64,000 nucleotides of DNA from an uncultured Paracoccaceae bacterium (GTDB lineage: Bacteria > Pseudomonadota > Alphaproteobacteria > Rhodobacterales > Rhodobacteraceae). The translations under genes and the position numbers were made by a program. A model generated the notes under the pieces. It saw nothing but the letters and a program-made list of their open reading frames with translations, was not told where the DNA came from and searched no databases. This document shows positions 9,005-18,559 of the stretch, one piece after another. Location: the NCBI GenBank assembly GCA_947492475.1, contig CANLNM010000011.1:19640-83639 (forward strand). The letters are read 5' to 3'. The stretch's first letter is position 1, and each line of letters starts with the position of its first letter.

Positions 9005-10097
9005 CATCCTGGGAACACGCGGCATTCCGGCGTCACATGGGGGGTTTGAAACCTTTGTGGGGCGGCTTGCGCCTTATTTGCGCGACCAAGGCCACGATGT
9101 GGTGGTCTATTGTCAGCGCGACGCCCCCGCAGAGGGCCCCAAAGAAGACGATTATCAGGGCATCAAACGGGTGCATTTCACCCCCAAACGGGGCGGGCCC
9201 GTGGGCACAATGGAATTTGATCTGGCCTGTGTGCGGGATGTGGTCAAACGCCCCGGCGTGGATCTGGTGCTGGGTTATAACACCGCCATATTCAACGTGC
9301 TGGAACGGCTGCGCCGCCGCCCGGTGGTGATGAACATGGACGGGATCGAATGGAAACGCGCCAAATGGGGGATCGGCGCCAAGGCGTGGTTTTATCTCAA
9401 CGAAGTGGCGGGTGCCAATCTGTGCCATGTGGCCGTGGCCGACCATCCTGAAATCGCCAAACATGTGCAGGCGCGGTGTTTCAAAACACCTGTGATGATC
9501 CCCTATGGGGCGGATAAAATCACCGATGCACCTGACGGGCCTGTGCGTGATCTTGGGCTGGAACCGGGTCGCTATTTTGTTTCGATCGCCCGGGCGGAAC
9601 CGGAAAATTCCATCCTCGAAATGGTACAGGCCTTTTCCAGCCTGCAGACCGATACCAAATGTCTGGTGCTGGGCAATCTGTCCGACGATGTGCCCTATCA
9701 CCGCGCCGTTCAGGCCGCGGCGGGGGACAATGTGATTTTCCCCGGTGGGATCTATGATCCGGCCGCTGTCGCCGCGATCCGGTTTCATGCGCTGGCCTAT
9801 TTACATGGGCATCAGGTGGGCGGCACCAATCCGTCCCTGGTCGAAGCGTTGGGGGCGGGCAATCCGGTGCTGGCCCATGACAACCGGTTCAACCGTTGGA
9901 CGGCCGGGGCAGGCCAGTTCTATTTCAGCGACACAGCCAGTGCTGCCGCGCAGATGCAGCGCCTGCTGGATGATCCTGCCGCCGTACAGGCCGCCCGCGA
10001 TGCAGCCCGCAATCGTCACGCCGAAGCGTTTTTGTGGGATGACGTGCTGAAAACCTACGAAGATGTGCTGATAGACACAGCCAACCGGCGGAAATAA
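8994..10097 (+). CDS. rhamnosyltransferase-like GT4 with DUF1972 N-terminal domain
   Basis: A 367-residue enzyme. The N-terminus VNILGTRGIPASHGGFETF is the signature of DUF1972, a domain found in rhamnosyltransferases such as those of streptococcal capsule and rhamnan loci. The C-terminal donor domain has YFVSIARAEPENSILEMVQA. The segment GGTNPSLVEALGAGNPVLA carries the conserved Glu. A dTDP-rhamnose donor is inferred from the domain and from the rml genes on the same replicon. ATG 8994 is taken as start; GTG 8976 is an in-frame alternative. It overlaps the polymerase gene by 11 bases and ends the operon at a strong bidirectional hairpin. Confidence 0.85.
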   Translation: MQVNILGTRGIPASHGGFETFVGRLAPYLRDQGHDVVVYCQRDAPAEGPKEDDYQGIKRVHFTPKRGGPVGTMEFDLACVRDVVKRPGVDLVLGYNTAIFNVLERLRRRPVVMNMDGIEWKRAKWGIGAKAWFYLNEVAGANLCHVAVADHPEIAKHVQARCFKTPVMIPYGADKITDAPDGPVRDLGLEPGRYFVSIARAEPENSILEMVQAFSSLQTDTKCLVLGNLSDDVPYHRAVQAAAGDNVIFPGGIYDPAAVAAIRFHALAYLHGHQVGGTNPSLVEALGAGNPVLAHDNRFNRWTAGAGQFYFSDTASAAAQMQRLLDDPAAVQAARDAARNRHAEAFLWDDVLKTYEDVLIDTANRRK

Positions 10098-10118
10098 TCG
10101 GGCCCCGACAGGCCCGAT
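10097..10118. terminator. bidirectional hairpin between convergent operons
   Basis: A perfect 8-bp stem (ATCGGGCC / GGCCCGAT) with a 6-base loop starts on the last base of the stop codon of the upstream gene and lies 9 bases from the end of the convergent Wza-like gene. The position suits termination from both sides. Confidence 0.6.
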
Positions 10119-10127
10119 CTGTTGCGG

Positions 10128-11501
10128 TTAGCGCGTGGCGGCTGTCACACCTGATGTGATCAGCGAGGGGGTGATCTGCTGGATCACACGGTTCCAGCGT
10201 GTCACGGGCTGTTCGGCCACAAAGATCACATCATCAGGGCGCAATTCAAACCGGGCGGCCAGGGTCAGGTTGGCGGCGTTGCGCGCATCCAGATGCCATG
10301 CGGTGACCGCGCCAAAATCCCTTGGATCGCTGGACGCACGCAGCACATAGATCTGCGACACATCCCCGGTGCGGGTTGGCACCCCATTGGCCCCATCAAA
10401 CAGCGCATCCGCCAGGCTGGCCTGTTGCCCATAGGGCAGGGCATAGCGGCTCTGCTGGCCGACTTCGCCGGTCAGGTAGACATAGTCGCGTTCCACCGCG
10501 CCCAGTTCCATACGGGTCAGATAGTTCTGACGTCCTTCGGCCAGTTCGGCGCGGCGCAGGTTCACTTCGGTCTGTAACTCGGTCAGCGCGGCCTGCCGGG
10601 ACCGTTGGCGCAATTCCACCAGCGTGATCTGCTGGGCGAAATAATCCTGCGCGTCATTCAATTCATAGGTCGTGTCCACAAAGATCGAATCCCCGTCCAC
10701 CAGACGCAGCCGTTGCAGGTCAGGGCGGGTGCGGAAGTCTTCCATTGGGATCTGATAGAGCTGCCCGTCGCGGTAAATCCGGATCGAGGCATAGCTTTCG
10801 TCCGTCAATGCCGCGCCACCCGCGGCGACCAATGCTTCGCTCAGCACCAAAGGGGTTAGTTGCAACGGCACAGCCATAGGACGTGCCACAGCCCCGCCCA
10901 CGGTGATGCGTTGTGAATTAAATTCCGCGATCTCAAGACTGAATGTCGGGTCTATCTGGGCGGAAATCAGGCTTTCGAACAGGGTGGCTTCGGCTTCTTC
11001 TAGGGTGGAACCCGCAATGACGATCCGCCCCACATTGGGGATATGGATCGCGCCATCATCCTGCACGGTATAGCCTTGGCGACTGTTTTGTGCGGCCAAC
11101 AAACCGGACAATTGTTCCACCGAACTGCCCCCCGATGGGGTGGCCAGCAGCACCACATCGCCAACGCCGATGTGATAGGGACCAATCGCCGGGGTCTGAG
11201 GCACAGACAAAGACAGACGCCCCGGTGCAGGGGCCGTGGTCACAGGCGGGGTGGGCAAGGCGCCCGCGCCGCGCAACCCGCTGCCATAGCCCGCCGTTTG
11301 CGAAAACAGCGCCGGCAAGGTGCGCGGTGCATAAGGCGCGCGATTGGCCAGGCTGACGGTTTCGCCATTCAGCGCCACAACCCGCAGGGCTGTGTCTTCG
11401 GTGACGCCTGCATCCACAACAGGGCTGCGATATAGGTTGCCACAGGCGGACAACGCCCCGGACATTGCCAGAACCAAACCTAAAACAGTCAGATGACGCA
11501 T
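10128..11501 (-). CDS. Wza-like polysaccharide export lipoprotein
   Basis: An outer-membrane polysaccharide export (OPX) protein of 457 residues. The start at 11501 gives a lipoprotein signal with lipobox GALSAC, and GGGAG sits upstream in the right place. The longer frame to 11564 lacks a signal sequence at its start. After a Pro-rich linker, YHIGVGDVVLLATP begins the poly-export domain. SLBB-type repeats follow (VGGAVARPMAVPL, VYLTGEVGQQSRYALPYGQ). The C-terminal helix region (WNRVIQQITPSLITSG) would form the outer-membrane pore ring. It is the last gene of a three-gene operon with YjbH and YjbF homologues and would work with the Wzc-type kinase encoded divergently. Confidence 0.9.
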   Translation of the reverse strand: MRHLTVLGLVLAMSGALSACGNLYRSPVVDAGVTEDTALRVVALNGETVSLANRAPYAPRTLPALFSQTAGYGSGLRGAGALPTPPVTTAPAPGRLSLSVPQTPAIGPYHIGVGDVVLLATPSGGSSVEQLSGLLAAQNSRQGYTVQDDGAIHIPNVGRIVIAGSTLEEAEATLFESLISAQIDPTFSLEIAEFNSQRITVGGAVARPMAVPLQLTPLVLSEALVAAGGAALTDESYASIRIYRDGQLYQIPMEDFRTRPDLQRLRLVDGDSIFVDTTYELNDAQDYFAQQITLVELRQRSRQAALTELQTEVNLRRAELAEGRQNYLTRMELGAVERDYVYLTGEVGQQSRYALPYGQQASLADALFDGANGVPTRTGDVSQIYVLRASSDPRDFGAVTAWHLDARNAANLTLAARFELRPDDVIFVAEQPVTRWNRVIQQITPSLITSGVTAATR

Positions 11502-11520
11502 GTTTTTCTCCCTGTGAGGC

Positions 11521-12126
11521 TTAGACGCGGGGTCTAAGCAGGATTTCTCCGCTGAAATCACCAATCCATTGTCGGGATTGAATCACGCGGCTCGTTGTTG
11601 GGTTTATCCAATACAGATTGACGAAACTTTGATCCAGAGAGTTACAGCTCTCGGCCCAAAGCAGGGCAGGGACGTTGCCAATTTCCGTCAGGACATTGGC
11701 CGCGCCGCGCGTTTCGATCAGGCATTGATAAGTTCGTGTGCGGGTGGTGTCATCGCCCAGCAGATAGGTGTGGAACCGTTCGGTGATCACGCCAGCGCGG
11801 CGCGCCCGAATGGCGCGACGGGTTGCGCTGGCCTCCACAGCCAGCAGCCCCTGACCCACGCCGCGGGTGCCCATCACCATGCCATCTTCGACCAGAATAC
11901 CGGCCCCATCTGCGGCCAGCCATGTTTGCACACCGTCGCGATTCTGGGCCAAAAGCAGGGTCGAATTCAGCCCAGTTTCCATAAACCGGACCTGCAATTG
12001 TGGGGCGTCGGCCTGCATCAGCGGCACAAAGCGGGGCGAAAATTGTGGCTGATCGCCCCATTGCCCCCCACAGCCCGCCAACAGCAAAAGCCCGGCCAAT
12101 GCCGCATTCCGCATAGACATGATCAT
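11521..12126 (-). CDS. YjbF/GfcB-family lipoprotein
   Basis: A 201-residue lipoprotein with signal MRNAALAGLLLLAGC. It belongs to the YjbF/GfcB family of exopolysaccharide and group 4 capsule operons, where the protein acts in the periplasm or at the inner face of the outer membrane with the YjbH barrel. Family-like segments include NRDGVQTWLAADG and VITERFHTYLLGDDTTRTRTYQC. The start at 12126 overlaps the stop of the upstream yjbH-like gene (ATGA), which decides between three possible Met codons. The biochemical function of the family is unknown. Confidence 0.85.
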   Translation of the reverse strand: MIMSMRNAALAGLLLLAGCGGQWGDQPQFSPRFVPLMQADAPQLQVRFMETGLNSTLLLAQNRDGVQTWLAADGAGILVEDGMVMGTRGVGQGLLAVEASATRRAIRARRAGVITERFHTYLLGDDTTRTRTYQCLIETRGAANVLTEIGNVPALLWAESCNSLDQSFVNLYWINPTTSRVIQSRQWIGDFSGEILLRPRV

Positions 12127-14216
12127 CGGAAAAACCGCCCCCATTGATCGGTCAATTCAGGCTGGCGATAATCCCGCACCACCCCATAAAGCCGGTTATT
12201 GACGTTCAGCCGTGCGCCGCCATCGCGTACAACAGGCCGGATGACGCTGATCCGCGCATCGCGTGACGGTTCCCCTGACAGCCAGCTATTGGGGATCTCA
12301 ATCCGAATGCCTTTGTCAAACGACCCTTCGCCAAAATCGGTAAACGGCACATCGGTTAGGGTCATAAACGCCCCAACCTTAAAGCCATTGTTGAATTCCC
12401 GATCCAGCGACAGCGTTGCGCCGTAATCCCCGGCCAGATAGCGACCGACATCCAGTTGCGCGTGAAAATCATTGCCCAGATCGTAGTAAACCGATGCATG
12501 CCCGGTCAGGACGTCATAATCCTGAAACCCAAACAGCATGTCAAAGTCCCGCTGCACGGCATAATTCAACTCGACCCCCGCCGCCAAACGGCTGTTGACC
12601 GGGAACCACAGCATTTCGCCGGACACACCACCATACATGTTTTCCAGATAGCCCACCGTGACCCGGCCAAACATATCCTGCCCCAGACGGGTGAAATATT
12701 CAGCCGTCAGATAATTGATTTCCAGATCGCTTTCTTGGGCATAGCGTAGGGCATCTGAACGCACGTGCTGGATCACCGAATTGGACAAACGGTTTGATCC
12801 ATCAATATTGCCCCAAAGCGGCTGCCGCATCAGGCCCGAAAACACCAATCCGGGATTGGGGGAATACCGCGCATGCAGCTGTAATCCGAAATCACCCCGC
12901 ACCGGGGTTTGCGGTTCAAACAGGGAAAAGGCCGTATAGGGTGTCAGGCTCCAATCGAATTCGGACCCGTTAAAGTCAGGCGTTGTGCCATGGGCATCCG
13001 AAAACTGCGCCCGACTTTGGCTGAGCCAATCCCCCTGCAGGTCGAACTCTAATTCAGACAGATCAGCACGGGTTAGGGTCACATTGGTCTGTGCCATGCC
13101 CTGCACAACAAAGGTGATGTCGAATTGGCTGACATGGGGGGGCAAAGTATTGGCCAGCACCCGCGCGGCACGTCCCAGCGCTTGGGCTTCGGCCTGATAA
13201 GTGTCGTTGCGCATGATCAACCGGGCGGTGTTGCCGGTGATGTGCAACCCCATAAAATGCAGCCCCTCGGCCGTCAATTGTGCGGCAACCTGATCCTGTA
13301 GGGCATTGGGGCTGGCCCCCGGCTGGTTCCAGCTGGCCGCGGCCACAGAACTGAGCGGCGCCAAAGGCACAGGCGCGCTGTCCAACCCACCGGGCACACG
13401 CGGCTGCGCCGGGTCCAGCTGATAGCTCAGCCGCAGCCCCAGATCGGTGCCTTGCATGTAATACGCCCCAAGGCTGAACCCGTTTTCAAAGGCATATGAG
13501 GCCCCCAAATTGATCGGGCCGGGTTCGGGCATATCGTTGAATTGCCGTTCGTTCAGGTAAAGATCCGGGGAATATTCAACAAACAGGTTCAGACGATCCG
13601 TCGCCTGCCATTCCAGCCCGCCAAACAGCGCCACATCGCCGCGAAACCACGATCCGGCATCCAATTGCCCGGTTTGATCATTGTCCCCGGCGCGCGGGTC
13701 AGGGCGGGTGGCGAAATAATCGGAAAACCAGGATAGCGGCGAGTCAAACCCACCGCGATTGGCCAAACGCCCCCAACCCAGCCCGCCTGTCACGGTCAAA
13801 CGTGGGGATACATGTTTGGTCGCCACCAGATATTCACTGCTGTAAATCCCCGTGCCGCCAAAATCGCGCAACCCCACGGCGATGGCAGGGCGGTTTGATG
13901 TTTCTTCGGCCAGTAGAAAATGCAGATCAAAGCTGCGATCCCAACGCGTATCGGCAAATTCATCAATGTCGTCGATGATCGAATAGCGAAATACACCATA
14001 GGTGCGCGGCGTGATCTGAAAGGTCAGCGAATGACGCAGATTATTGCCAAAATACCCCGATGTCAGCGCCAGATTGCCGTCTTCTAGAACCATGGCCGTT
14101 GGCAAATCTGCCAGTCCGGGCGCGCCATAAAGCGATAATTGCTCTGCATGCACATGACCCGGCAATATCACCCCCAAAAGGGCACACAGTATCTGTCTGG
14201 CTCTGAGGCGACCCAT
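12123..14216 (-). CDS. YjbH/GfcD-family outer-membrane protein
   Basis: A 697-residue protein, almost the same length as Escherichia coli YjbH. A cleavable signal peptide (about residues 1-24, ending GHVHA) is followed by SLYGAPGLADLPTAMVLEDG, the characteristic start of the mature family. Alternating hydrophobic strands, aromatic girdle residues and a final GRFFR match an outer-membrane beta-barrel. Family members pair with YjbF and with an OPX protein, and both genes follow here with overlapping or closely spaced starts. The likely role is passage or processing of exopolysaccharide at the outer membrane. It is the first gene of the minus-strand operon and faces the Wzc-type gene across 286 bases. 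Confidence 0.88.
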   Translation of the reverse strand: MGRLRARQILCALLGVILPGHVHAEQLSLYGAPGLADLPTAMVLEDGNLALTSGYFGNNLRHSLTFQITPRTYGVFRYSIIDDIDEFADTRWDRSFDLHFLLAEETSNRPAIAVGLRDFGGTGIYSSEYLVATKHVSPRLTVTGGLGWGRLANRGGFDSPLSWFSDYFATRPDPRAGDNDQTGQLDAGSWFRGDVALFGGLEWQATDRLNLFVEYSPDLYLNERQFNDMPEPGPINLGASYAFENGFSLGAYYMQGTDLGLRLSYQLDPAQPRVPGGLDSAPVPLAPLSSVAAASWNQPGASPNALQDQVAAQLTAEGLHFMGLHITGNTARLIMRNDTYQAEAQALGRAARVLANTLPPHVSQFDITFVVQGMAQTNVTLTRADLSELEFDLQGDWLSQSRAQFSDAHGTTPDFNGSEFDWSLTPYTAFSLFEPQTPVRGDFGLQLHARYSPNPGLVFSGLMRQPLWGNIDGSNRLSNSVIQHVRSDALRYAQESDLEINYLTAEYFTRLGQDMFGRVTVGYLENMYGGVSGEMLWFPVNSRLAAGVELNYAVQRDFDMLFGFQDYDVLTGHASVYYDLGNDFHAQLDVGRYLAGDYGATLSLDREFNNGFKVGAFMTLTDVPFTDFGEGSFDKGIRIEIPNSWLSGEPSRDARISVIRPVVRDGGARLNVNNRLYGVVRDYRQPELTDQWGRFFR

Positions 14217-14502
14217 ATTTGTTCATTCCAACTGCTTCGTGCTTCAATCATTCTTCTATGCCGGGAGCCGCCCACACGAGCAACATTGACGCAGGCAGCC
14301 GGGGCAATTTGGCGACACCTGTTGCCAATCCACCTCCTATTTTTGGGGCGATAACAACGAAAGATTACTCGACAAAAAAAGCAAAAGCTGACACAGAGCA
14401 GAGACTTTGTTAACAAAATTGCATGTCTCTCTGATTATCAGTTTGACGACAAAAAAACGACTATGATGGCGGCCAATTTGGGTCGAAACGGGAAGCTAAA
14501 CG
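14217..14502. promoter_or_regulatory. divergent promoter region of export operon and Wzc-type gene
   Basis: This 286-base gene-free stretch separates the YjbH start (-) from the tyrosine kinase start (+) and must hold both promoters. The right half (about 14350-14470) is clearly AT-rich. I could not assign confident -35/-10 boxes or an operator. Confidence 0.5.
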
Positions 14503-16608
14503 ATGAATACAGGCCAAAGCCCGCAGACCAACGCCTATCCCTCTTCTGTGCAGACAAATGACGATGATCTGATCGATCTGGGCCAACTGCTGACGACATT
14601 GTGGCGTGGAAAGCTTGTTATAATGTTGTTTTTACTGATTTTTTCGGCTCTTTCGGGCTATTATGCCTATCGGGTTGCGACCCCCTATTATCGGGCCACA
14701 ACCGTGTTGATGCTGGAAACGGAACAACAAAGTATCGTTGATCTCACATCCGTTGTGTCGGGCCTGTCTGGGGATACGGCCGAACTGAATTCCGAAATCG
14801 AAGTGCTGCGCAGTCGTGAATTACTGGGTCGGGTGGCCGAGGTTGAAAATCTGATCGCTGATCCGGAATTTAACGCCCATCTCAACCCGCCTGCTCTGAA
14901 ACGTCAGATCAAAGTCTGGTTAGGGCTAGAAAGTCCGCGCGCCGAGGCGGGTCAGGAACGCCAGCAAACCGATGTGGTGTCTACGCTGCTGGACAGTGTC
15001 AGCGTGCGCAACGTCCCTAACAGCTTTGTGTTTCAGGTGGTGGTTACCAGCGAAGATCCCCGCAAAGCCGCCCGTTTGGCAGACCAAGTCGGCCAGCAAT
15101 ATATTCTGTATCAACTGGACGTAAAATTTGAAGCAACCCAAACCGCATCCACATGGCTGAGTGGGCGGGTGGCCGAATTGCAGCAGGAACTGGAAGGCGC
15201 AGAAGCTGAAGTGTCAGAATTCAGCGCCAATTCTGAACTGATCAGCCCAGAAACCCTAACGGCCATGGAAAACCAGCTAAAAGAACGCCGCGACCGTTTG
15301 GCGGGTCTTCGGGTGGCCAATGAAACCGCCAGTGCCAATCTGGCGGCACTGGTCGCTGTCCAGGATGGCACCCCCCAGCAACAGGCCGAGGCCGCAGATG
15401 ATGCTCAGCTTACCGCGTTGTTGCCCAGTGATGGATCCCCGGTTCCCACACGGTTCACCATCCAGTTCCGTCAAATCCTGTCGCGCGCTGAATTACAGGC
15501 CAACCGTGCCCAGTCCCAATTGCAATCCGTGCAGGATTCTATCGTCACGCTTGAGGCTGAAATCGCCAGCCAGGGTCAGGACCTGATCCAGCTGCAGCAG
15601 CTGACCCGCGAAGCCGAAGCCAGCCGGTTGCTCTATGAATATTTCCTTGGCCGGCTCAAAGAAACATCCGCCCAAGAAGGCATCCAACAAGCGGATAGCC
15701 GCATCCTGTCACATGCGGTTGTTCCGCGCGAACCGGCTGTGCCGCGCAAATCCCTGATTGTGGTGATGGGCGCGATGTTGGGGGGGATGCTGGGCGTTGC
15801 TTTGGTGCTTATTCGGGAAATGCGGAGCAAAACCTTCCGGACTTCCTCTGAGCTGGAAACCTTTGCGCAATTGCCGGTCATGGGGGCCATTCCGCAAATA
15901 CCGGGGCGCAAACGCCAGGACATTCAGGATTATCTGGCGTCTAAACCGGCCTCAATCGCAGCCGAAGCGGTGCGCAACCTACGTACATCGGTGCTGCTGT
16001 CGAATGTGGACAATCCCCCGCAAGTGATCATGACCACATCGTCTATCCCCGGCGAAGGCAAAACCACGCTGTCCTTTGCGCTGGCGCAAAATCTGGTTGG
16101 GATGGGAAAATCCGTACTACTGATCGAAGGCGATGTGCGCCGCCGGACATTCACCCAATACATGACGGCCCAGCAGGAACGCGGCTTGATTTCGGTTCTG
16201 TCTGAACGCTGTGATGCACGGGACGCCATTCAGGTTGATGAACGTACCGGCGTGGATGTCTTGATGAGCGAAGCCAGCAACGTCAATGCCGCAGATACAT
16301 TGTCATCCGCCAGCTTTGCCCGGTTTATCGCGGATATGCGCAGTCAGTATGACTTTGTGATAATCGACACGCCGCCGGTTCTGGTGGTGCCCGATGCCCG
16401 GATCATCGCCCAGCATGCCGATGCGATCCTGTTCAATGTGCGCTGGGATAAAACATCCCGCCAAATGGTGCGCGATGCGCTGGGGCAATTGGCCAGCGTG
16501 GGCGCACAGGTCAATGGGTTGGTGCTCAACAACATCAATCTGCGCGGCTTAAAGCGATACGGCTACGGCGCCTATGGCACCTATGGCAAAAAATACTACA
16601 CCAACTGA
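14503..16608 (+). CDS. Wzc-type polysaccharide co-polymerase with BY-kinase domain
   Basis: A 701-residue inner-membrane protein that sets chain length and couples synthesis to export. After a short cytosolic tail come TM1 (about residues 36-54), a Wzz domain, long coiled-coil segments (about 200-380) and TM2 (about 420-440). The BY-kinase domain follows. Walker A is SSIPGEGKTT (about 513-522). The Walker A' segment VLLIEGDVRRR has Glu542 where most BY-kinases have Asp, with Asp544 kept. Walker B is FVIIDTPP with Asp622. The C-terminus is a tyrosine cluster (YGYGAYGTYGKKYY), the autophosphorylation tail. It is divergent from the YjbH-YjbF-Wza operon, its likely partner. Confidence 0.92.
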   Translation: MNTGQSPQTNAYPSSVQTNDDDLIDLGQLLTTLWRGKLVIMLFLLIFSALSGYYAYRVATPYYRATTVLMLETEQQSIVDLTSVVSGLSGDTAELNSEIEVLRSRELLGRVAEVENLIADPEFNAHLNPPALKRQIKVWLGLESPRAEAGQERQQTDVVSTLLDSVSVRNVPNSFVFQVVVTSEDPRKAARLADQVGQQYILYQLDVKFEATQTASTWLSGRVAELQQELEGAEAEVSEFSANSELISPETLTAMENQLKERRDRLAGLRVANETASANLAALVAVQDGTPQQQAEAADDAQLTALLPSDGSPVPTRFTIQFRQILSRAELQANRAQSQLQSVQDSIVTLEAEIASQGQDLIQLQQLTREAEASRLLYEYFLGRLKETSAQEGIQQADSRILSHAVVPREPAVPRKSLIVVMGAMLGGMLGVALVLIREMRSKTFRTSSELETFAQLPVMGAIPQIPGRKRQDIQDYLASKPASIAAEAVRNLRTSVLLSNVDNPPQVIMTTSSIPGEGKTTLSFALAQNLVGMGKSVLLIEGDVRRRTFTQYMTAQQERGLISVLSERCDARDAIQVDERTGVDVLMSEASNVNAADTLSSASFARFIADMRSQYDFVIIDTPPVLVVPDARIIAQHADAILFNVRWDKTSRQMVRDALGQLASVGAQVNGLVLNNINLRGLKRYGYGAYGTYGKKYYTN

Positions 16609-16611
16609 TCG

Positions 16612-17589
16612 ATGACCCGCCCACAGCATATCCCTCTGCCTGATATCGCCAAAGGGATTGGGATCATATTGGTGGTGTTTGGCCATGTCTGGCGCGGCCT
16701 GGCCGAAGCCGGGCTTCTGCAGAAGGGGGCGGTTTTTGAAACGGTGGATGCAGCCGTCTATGCCTTTCATATGCCGCTGTTTTTTGTATTGTCGGGCTGG
16801 TTTTTTCCACAGCTTTTAACCCGAGGCACAGCCGTCACCTTTGTGGGGCGTATCAGTCAACGACTGTTTTACCCGCTCTGCCTATGGACTTATATTTTTA
16901 TCGCCTTCAAAGTTCTGGCCGGCAGTGCCGCCAACAGCCCGCTGGGGTTGGATGCCTTTTTGCGCTGGCCCGTTCCCGGTTATTTGCACCTGTGGTTCCT
17001 CTGGGCGCTGATTGTTCTGCAATTGGGGGGGCTTTTGATGCGCCCCCTTGTGCGACGATGGCCGGTTTTTGTGGCGCTGGGGGGCATGGCTGCGGCGATG
17101 ACCGTGCTGCAATCAGGTCTGTGGCTGAGCCCGTTATGGCACCAAGCCCTGAAAATGGCGCCTTATTTCTTTGGGGGCATGGTGCTGGGTCAGTTTAAAT
17201 GGCCGCAGATCACAGGCGGTCTGTGGGTCGGGCTCGGGGTGTTTGTCATCAGTGATATCGGGCTGATACTTGACGTTGCCCCCCGTGGCTTTGCCCAATC
17301 AAGCCTAACCGTTTCTTGTGTTGGGGGCTTGTTATTTGCCTTGCATCATCTCCGCTCAGAGAGGCCGATCTGGGCTGGGGTGCAACGGATCGGGCAATGT
17401 TCGCTGGCGATCTATCTCTGTCATACAATCCTATCTGCTGGGTGGCGGATTGGGCTTGTGCAACTTGGAATAACCGCGGTGCCGATCCACCTGATCACCG
17501 GGGTTGGCATTGGGGTGCTGATGCCAATGCTATGGCACCACCACAAGGTTTCCCCCAAGATCAGGTTGGTGTTTTTCGGGCAAGCCTAG
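16612..17589 (+). CDS. acyltransferase family 3 (membrane O-acyltransferase)
   Basis: A 325-residue polytopic protein with about ten hydrophobic segments. It starts with the family signature LPDIAKGIGIILVVFGHVW, which contains the conserved His in the first helix. FHMPLFFVLSGWFF is the second typical block. Such proteins O-acetylate or succinylate exported glycans, so it probably decorates the exopolysaccharide. It follows the Wzc-type gene by three bases and is co-transcribed with it. Its last 29 bases overlap the convergent sulfotransferase gene, so neither gene has room for its own terminator. Confidence 0.85.
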   Translation: MTRPQHIPLPDIAKGIGIILVVFGHVWRGLAEAGLLQKGAVFETVDAAVYAFHMPLFFVLSGWFFPQLLTRGTAVTFVGRISQRLFYPLCLWTYIFIAFKVLAGSAANSPLGLDAFLRWPVPGYLHLWFLWALIVLQLGGLLMRPLVRRWPVFVALGGMAAAMTVLQSGLWLSPLWHQALKMAPYFFGGMVLGQFKWPQITGGLWVGLGVFVISDIGLILDVAPRGFAQSSLTVSCVGGLLFALHHLRSERPIWAGVQRIGQCSLAIYLCHTILSAGWRIGLVQLGITAVPIHLITGVGIGVLMPMLWHHHKVSPKIRLVFFGQA

Positions 17590-18559
17590 CCTTGCGCCGC
17601 TCTTGGAGGCGAAACCGCAGGCTGCGCCATGTTGAGCGGGCCAAATCCGCGACATCTGACAGGGCAATGGATTTACGGCGACGCTCAAATCCCAGCGCGT
17701 CGATCTGACGGTTACAAAGCCCGGAAACCAAGGCATGTTCCAGCCCAGTCAACACACGTGCCGGCTCAGATTGTGGGGCATTTCCATGGGATGAATTGGG
17801 GCGGGGCGGTTTGGTGACAGCCCCCACCGATCCAAGCGACAAAAATGACGACAGCGTTTCCGCCGTCTGCTGTGTGTCGCGCGTTAACGCATCAAAGGTG
17901 ATCAGGCAGGTGCGATCGGGATGTAATTGCATTTCACGCTGTGCCGCGCGCGCCGCCATCCGCCAATACAGCGCATAAAACACCGGGTGATACCGATCCG
18001 GGTGCCCGTCCTGCGAGTCCACCGGCATAAACTTAAAGGATTTCAGCACGTCGTGGGGCTGACGCAGCAAAAACACAACCCGCGCATCCGGATATTTGCG
18101 ACGCAGATTGTCCAGATTGCGAAAGGCCTTTGGCAGTTTATAACCCCAGCGGGATTTCCCTGCCCGCTGTGCCAGACGGATCATCCATTCCTTTTGCAGA
18201 TCCATCCAATCAATAGGTTGCGCGCCAATCGCCTGTTTCAGCGCCGCATTCATCGGGTCCACTTCGTCCTTGGACATGTTGGGAATAGCATAAGATCCAA
18301 ATCGCAGCCGCGCCCGAATTTGCCAGCCCAGAAAAAACAGCAACTTGTCCAGCTGGCCTTCGCCCAAGGGGCCGGTTGCGCCGATCTCCTTGGCTTTGTC
18401 CTGCAGATACAGATCGTCAAACACATAAAGATCCGGCAATTGCGACAAAACATGACTGAGGAACGAAGACCCCGACCGCGGGAGCCCAACCACAATAACC
18501 GGCGCATTATCCGTGTCCGGTCGGGTGAGAAGATCTGAACTTAACAATGTGTCTGTCAT
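17561..18559 (-). CDS. sulfotransferase family protein
   Basis: A 332-residue protein with the PAPS loop VIVVGLPRSGSSFLSHVL (residues 21-38). The 3'-phosphate segment is ARVVFLLRQPHDVLKSF. The highly basic C-terminus (LRFRLQERRKARLARK) may contact a polyanionic substrate or the membrane. The start overlaps the stop of the upstream polymerase-like gene by four bases (ATGA), so the two form a minus-strand operon. The 3' end overlaps the acyltransferase gene on the other strand. The modified glycan position is not predictable. Confidence 0.82.
   Translation of the reverse strand: MTDTLLSSDLLTRPDTDNAPVIVVGLPRSGSSFLSHVLSQLPDLYVFDDLYLQDKAKEIGATGPLGEGQLDKLLFFLGWQIRARLRFGSYAIPNMSKDEVDPMNAALKQAIGAQPIDWMDLQKEWMIRLAQRAGKSRWGYKLPKAFRNLDNLRRKYPDARVVFLLRQPHDVLKSFKFMPVDSQDGHPDRYHPVFYALYWRMAARAAQREMQLHPDRTCLITFDALTRDTQQTAETLSSFLSLGSVGAVTKPPRPNSSHGNAPQSEPARVLTGLEHALVSGLCNRQIDALGFERRRKSIALSDVADLARSTWRSLRFRLQERRKARLARKTPT

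Noticed and set aside
9033..9788. Long minus-strand frame of 251 codons
   Set aside because: It is fully antisense to the DUF1972 glycosyltransferase, is rich in His/Pro/Gly as typical of shadow frames, and has no family resemblance.
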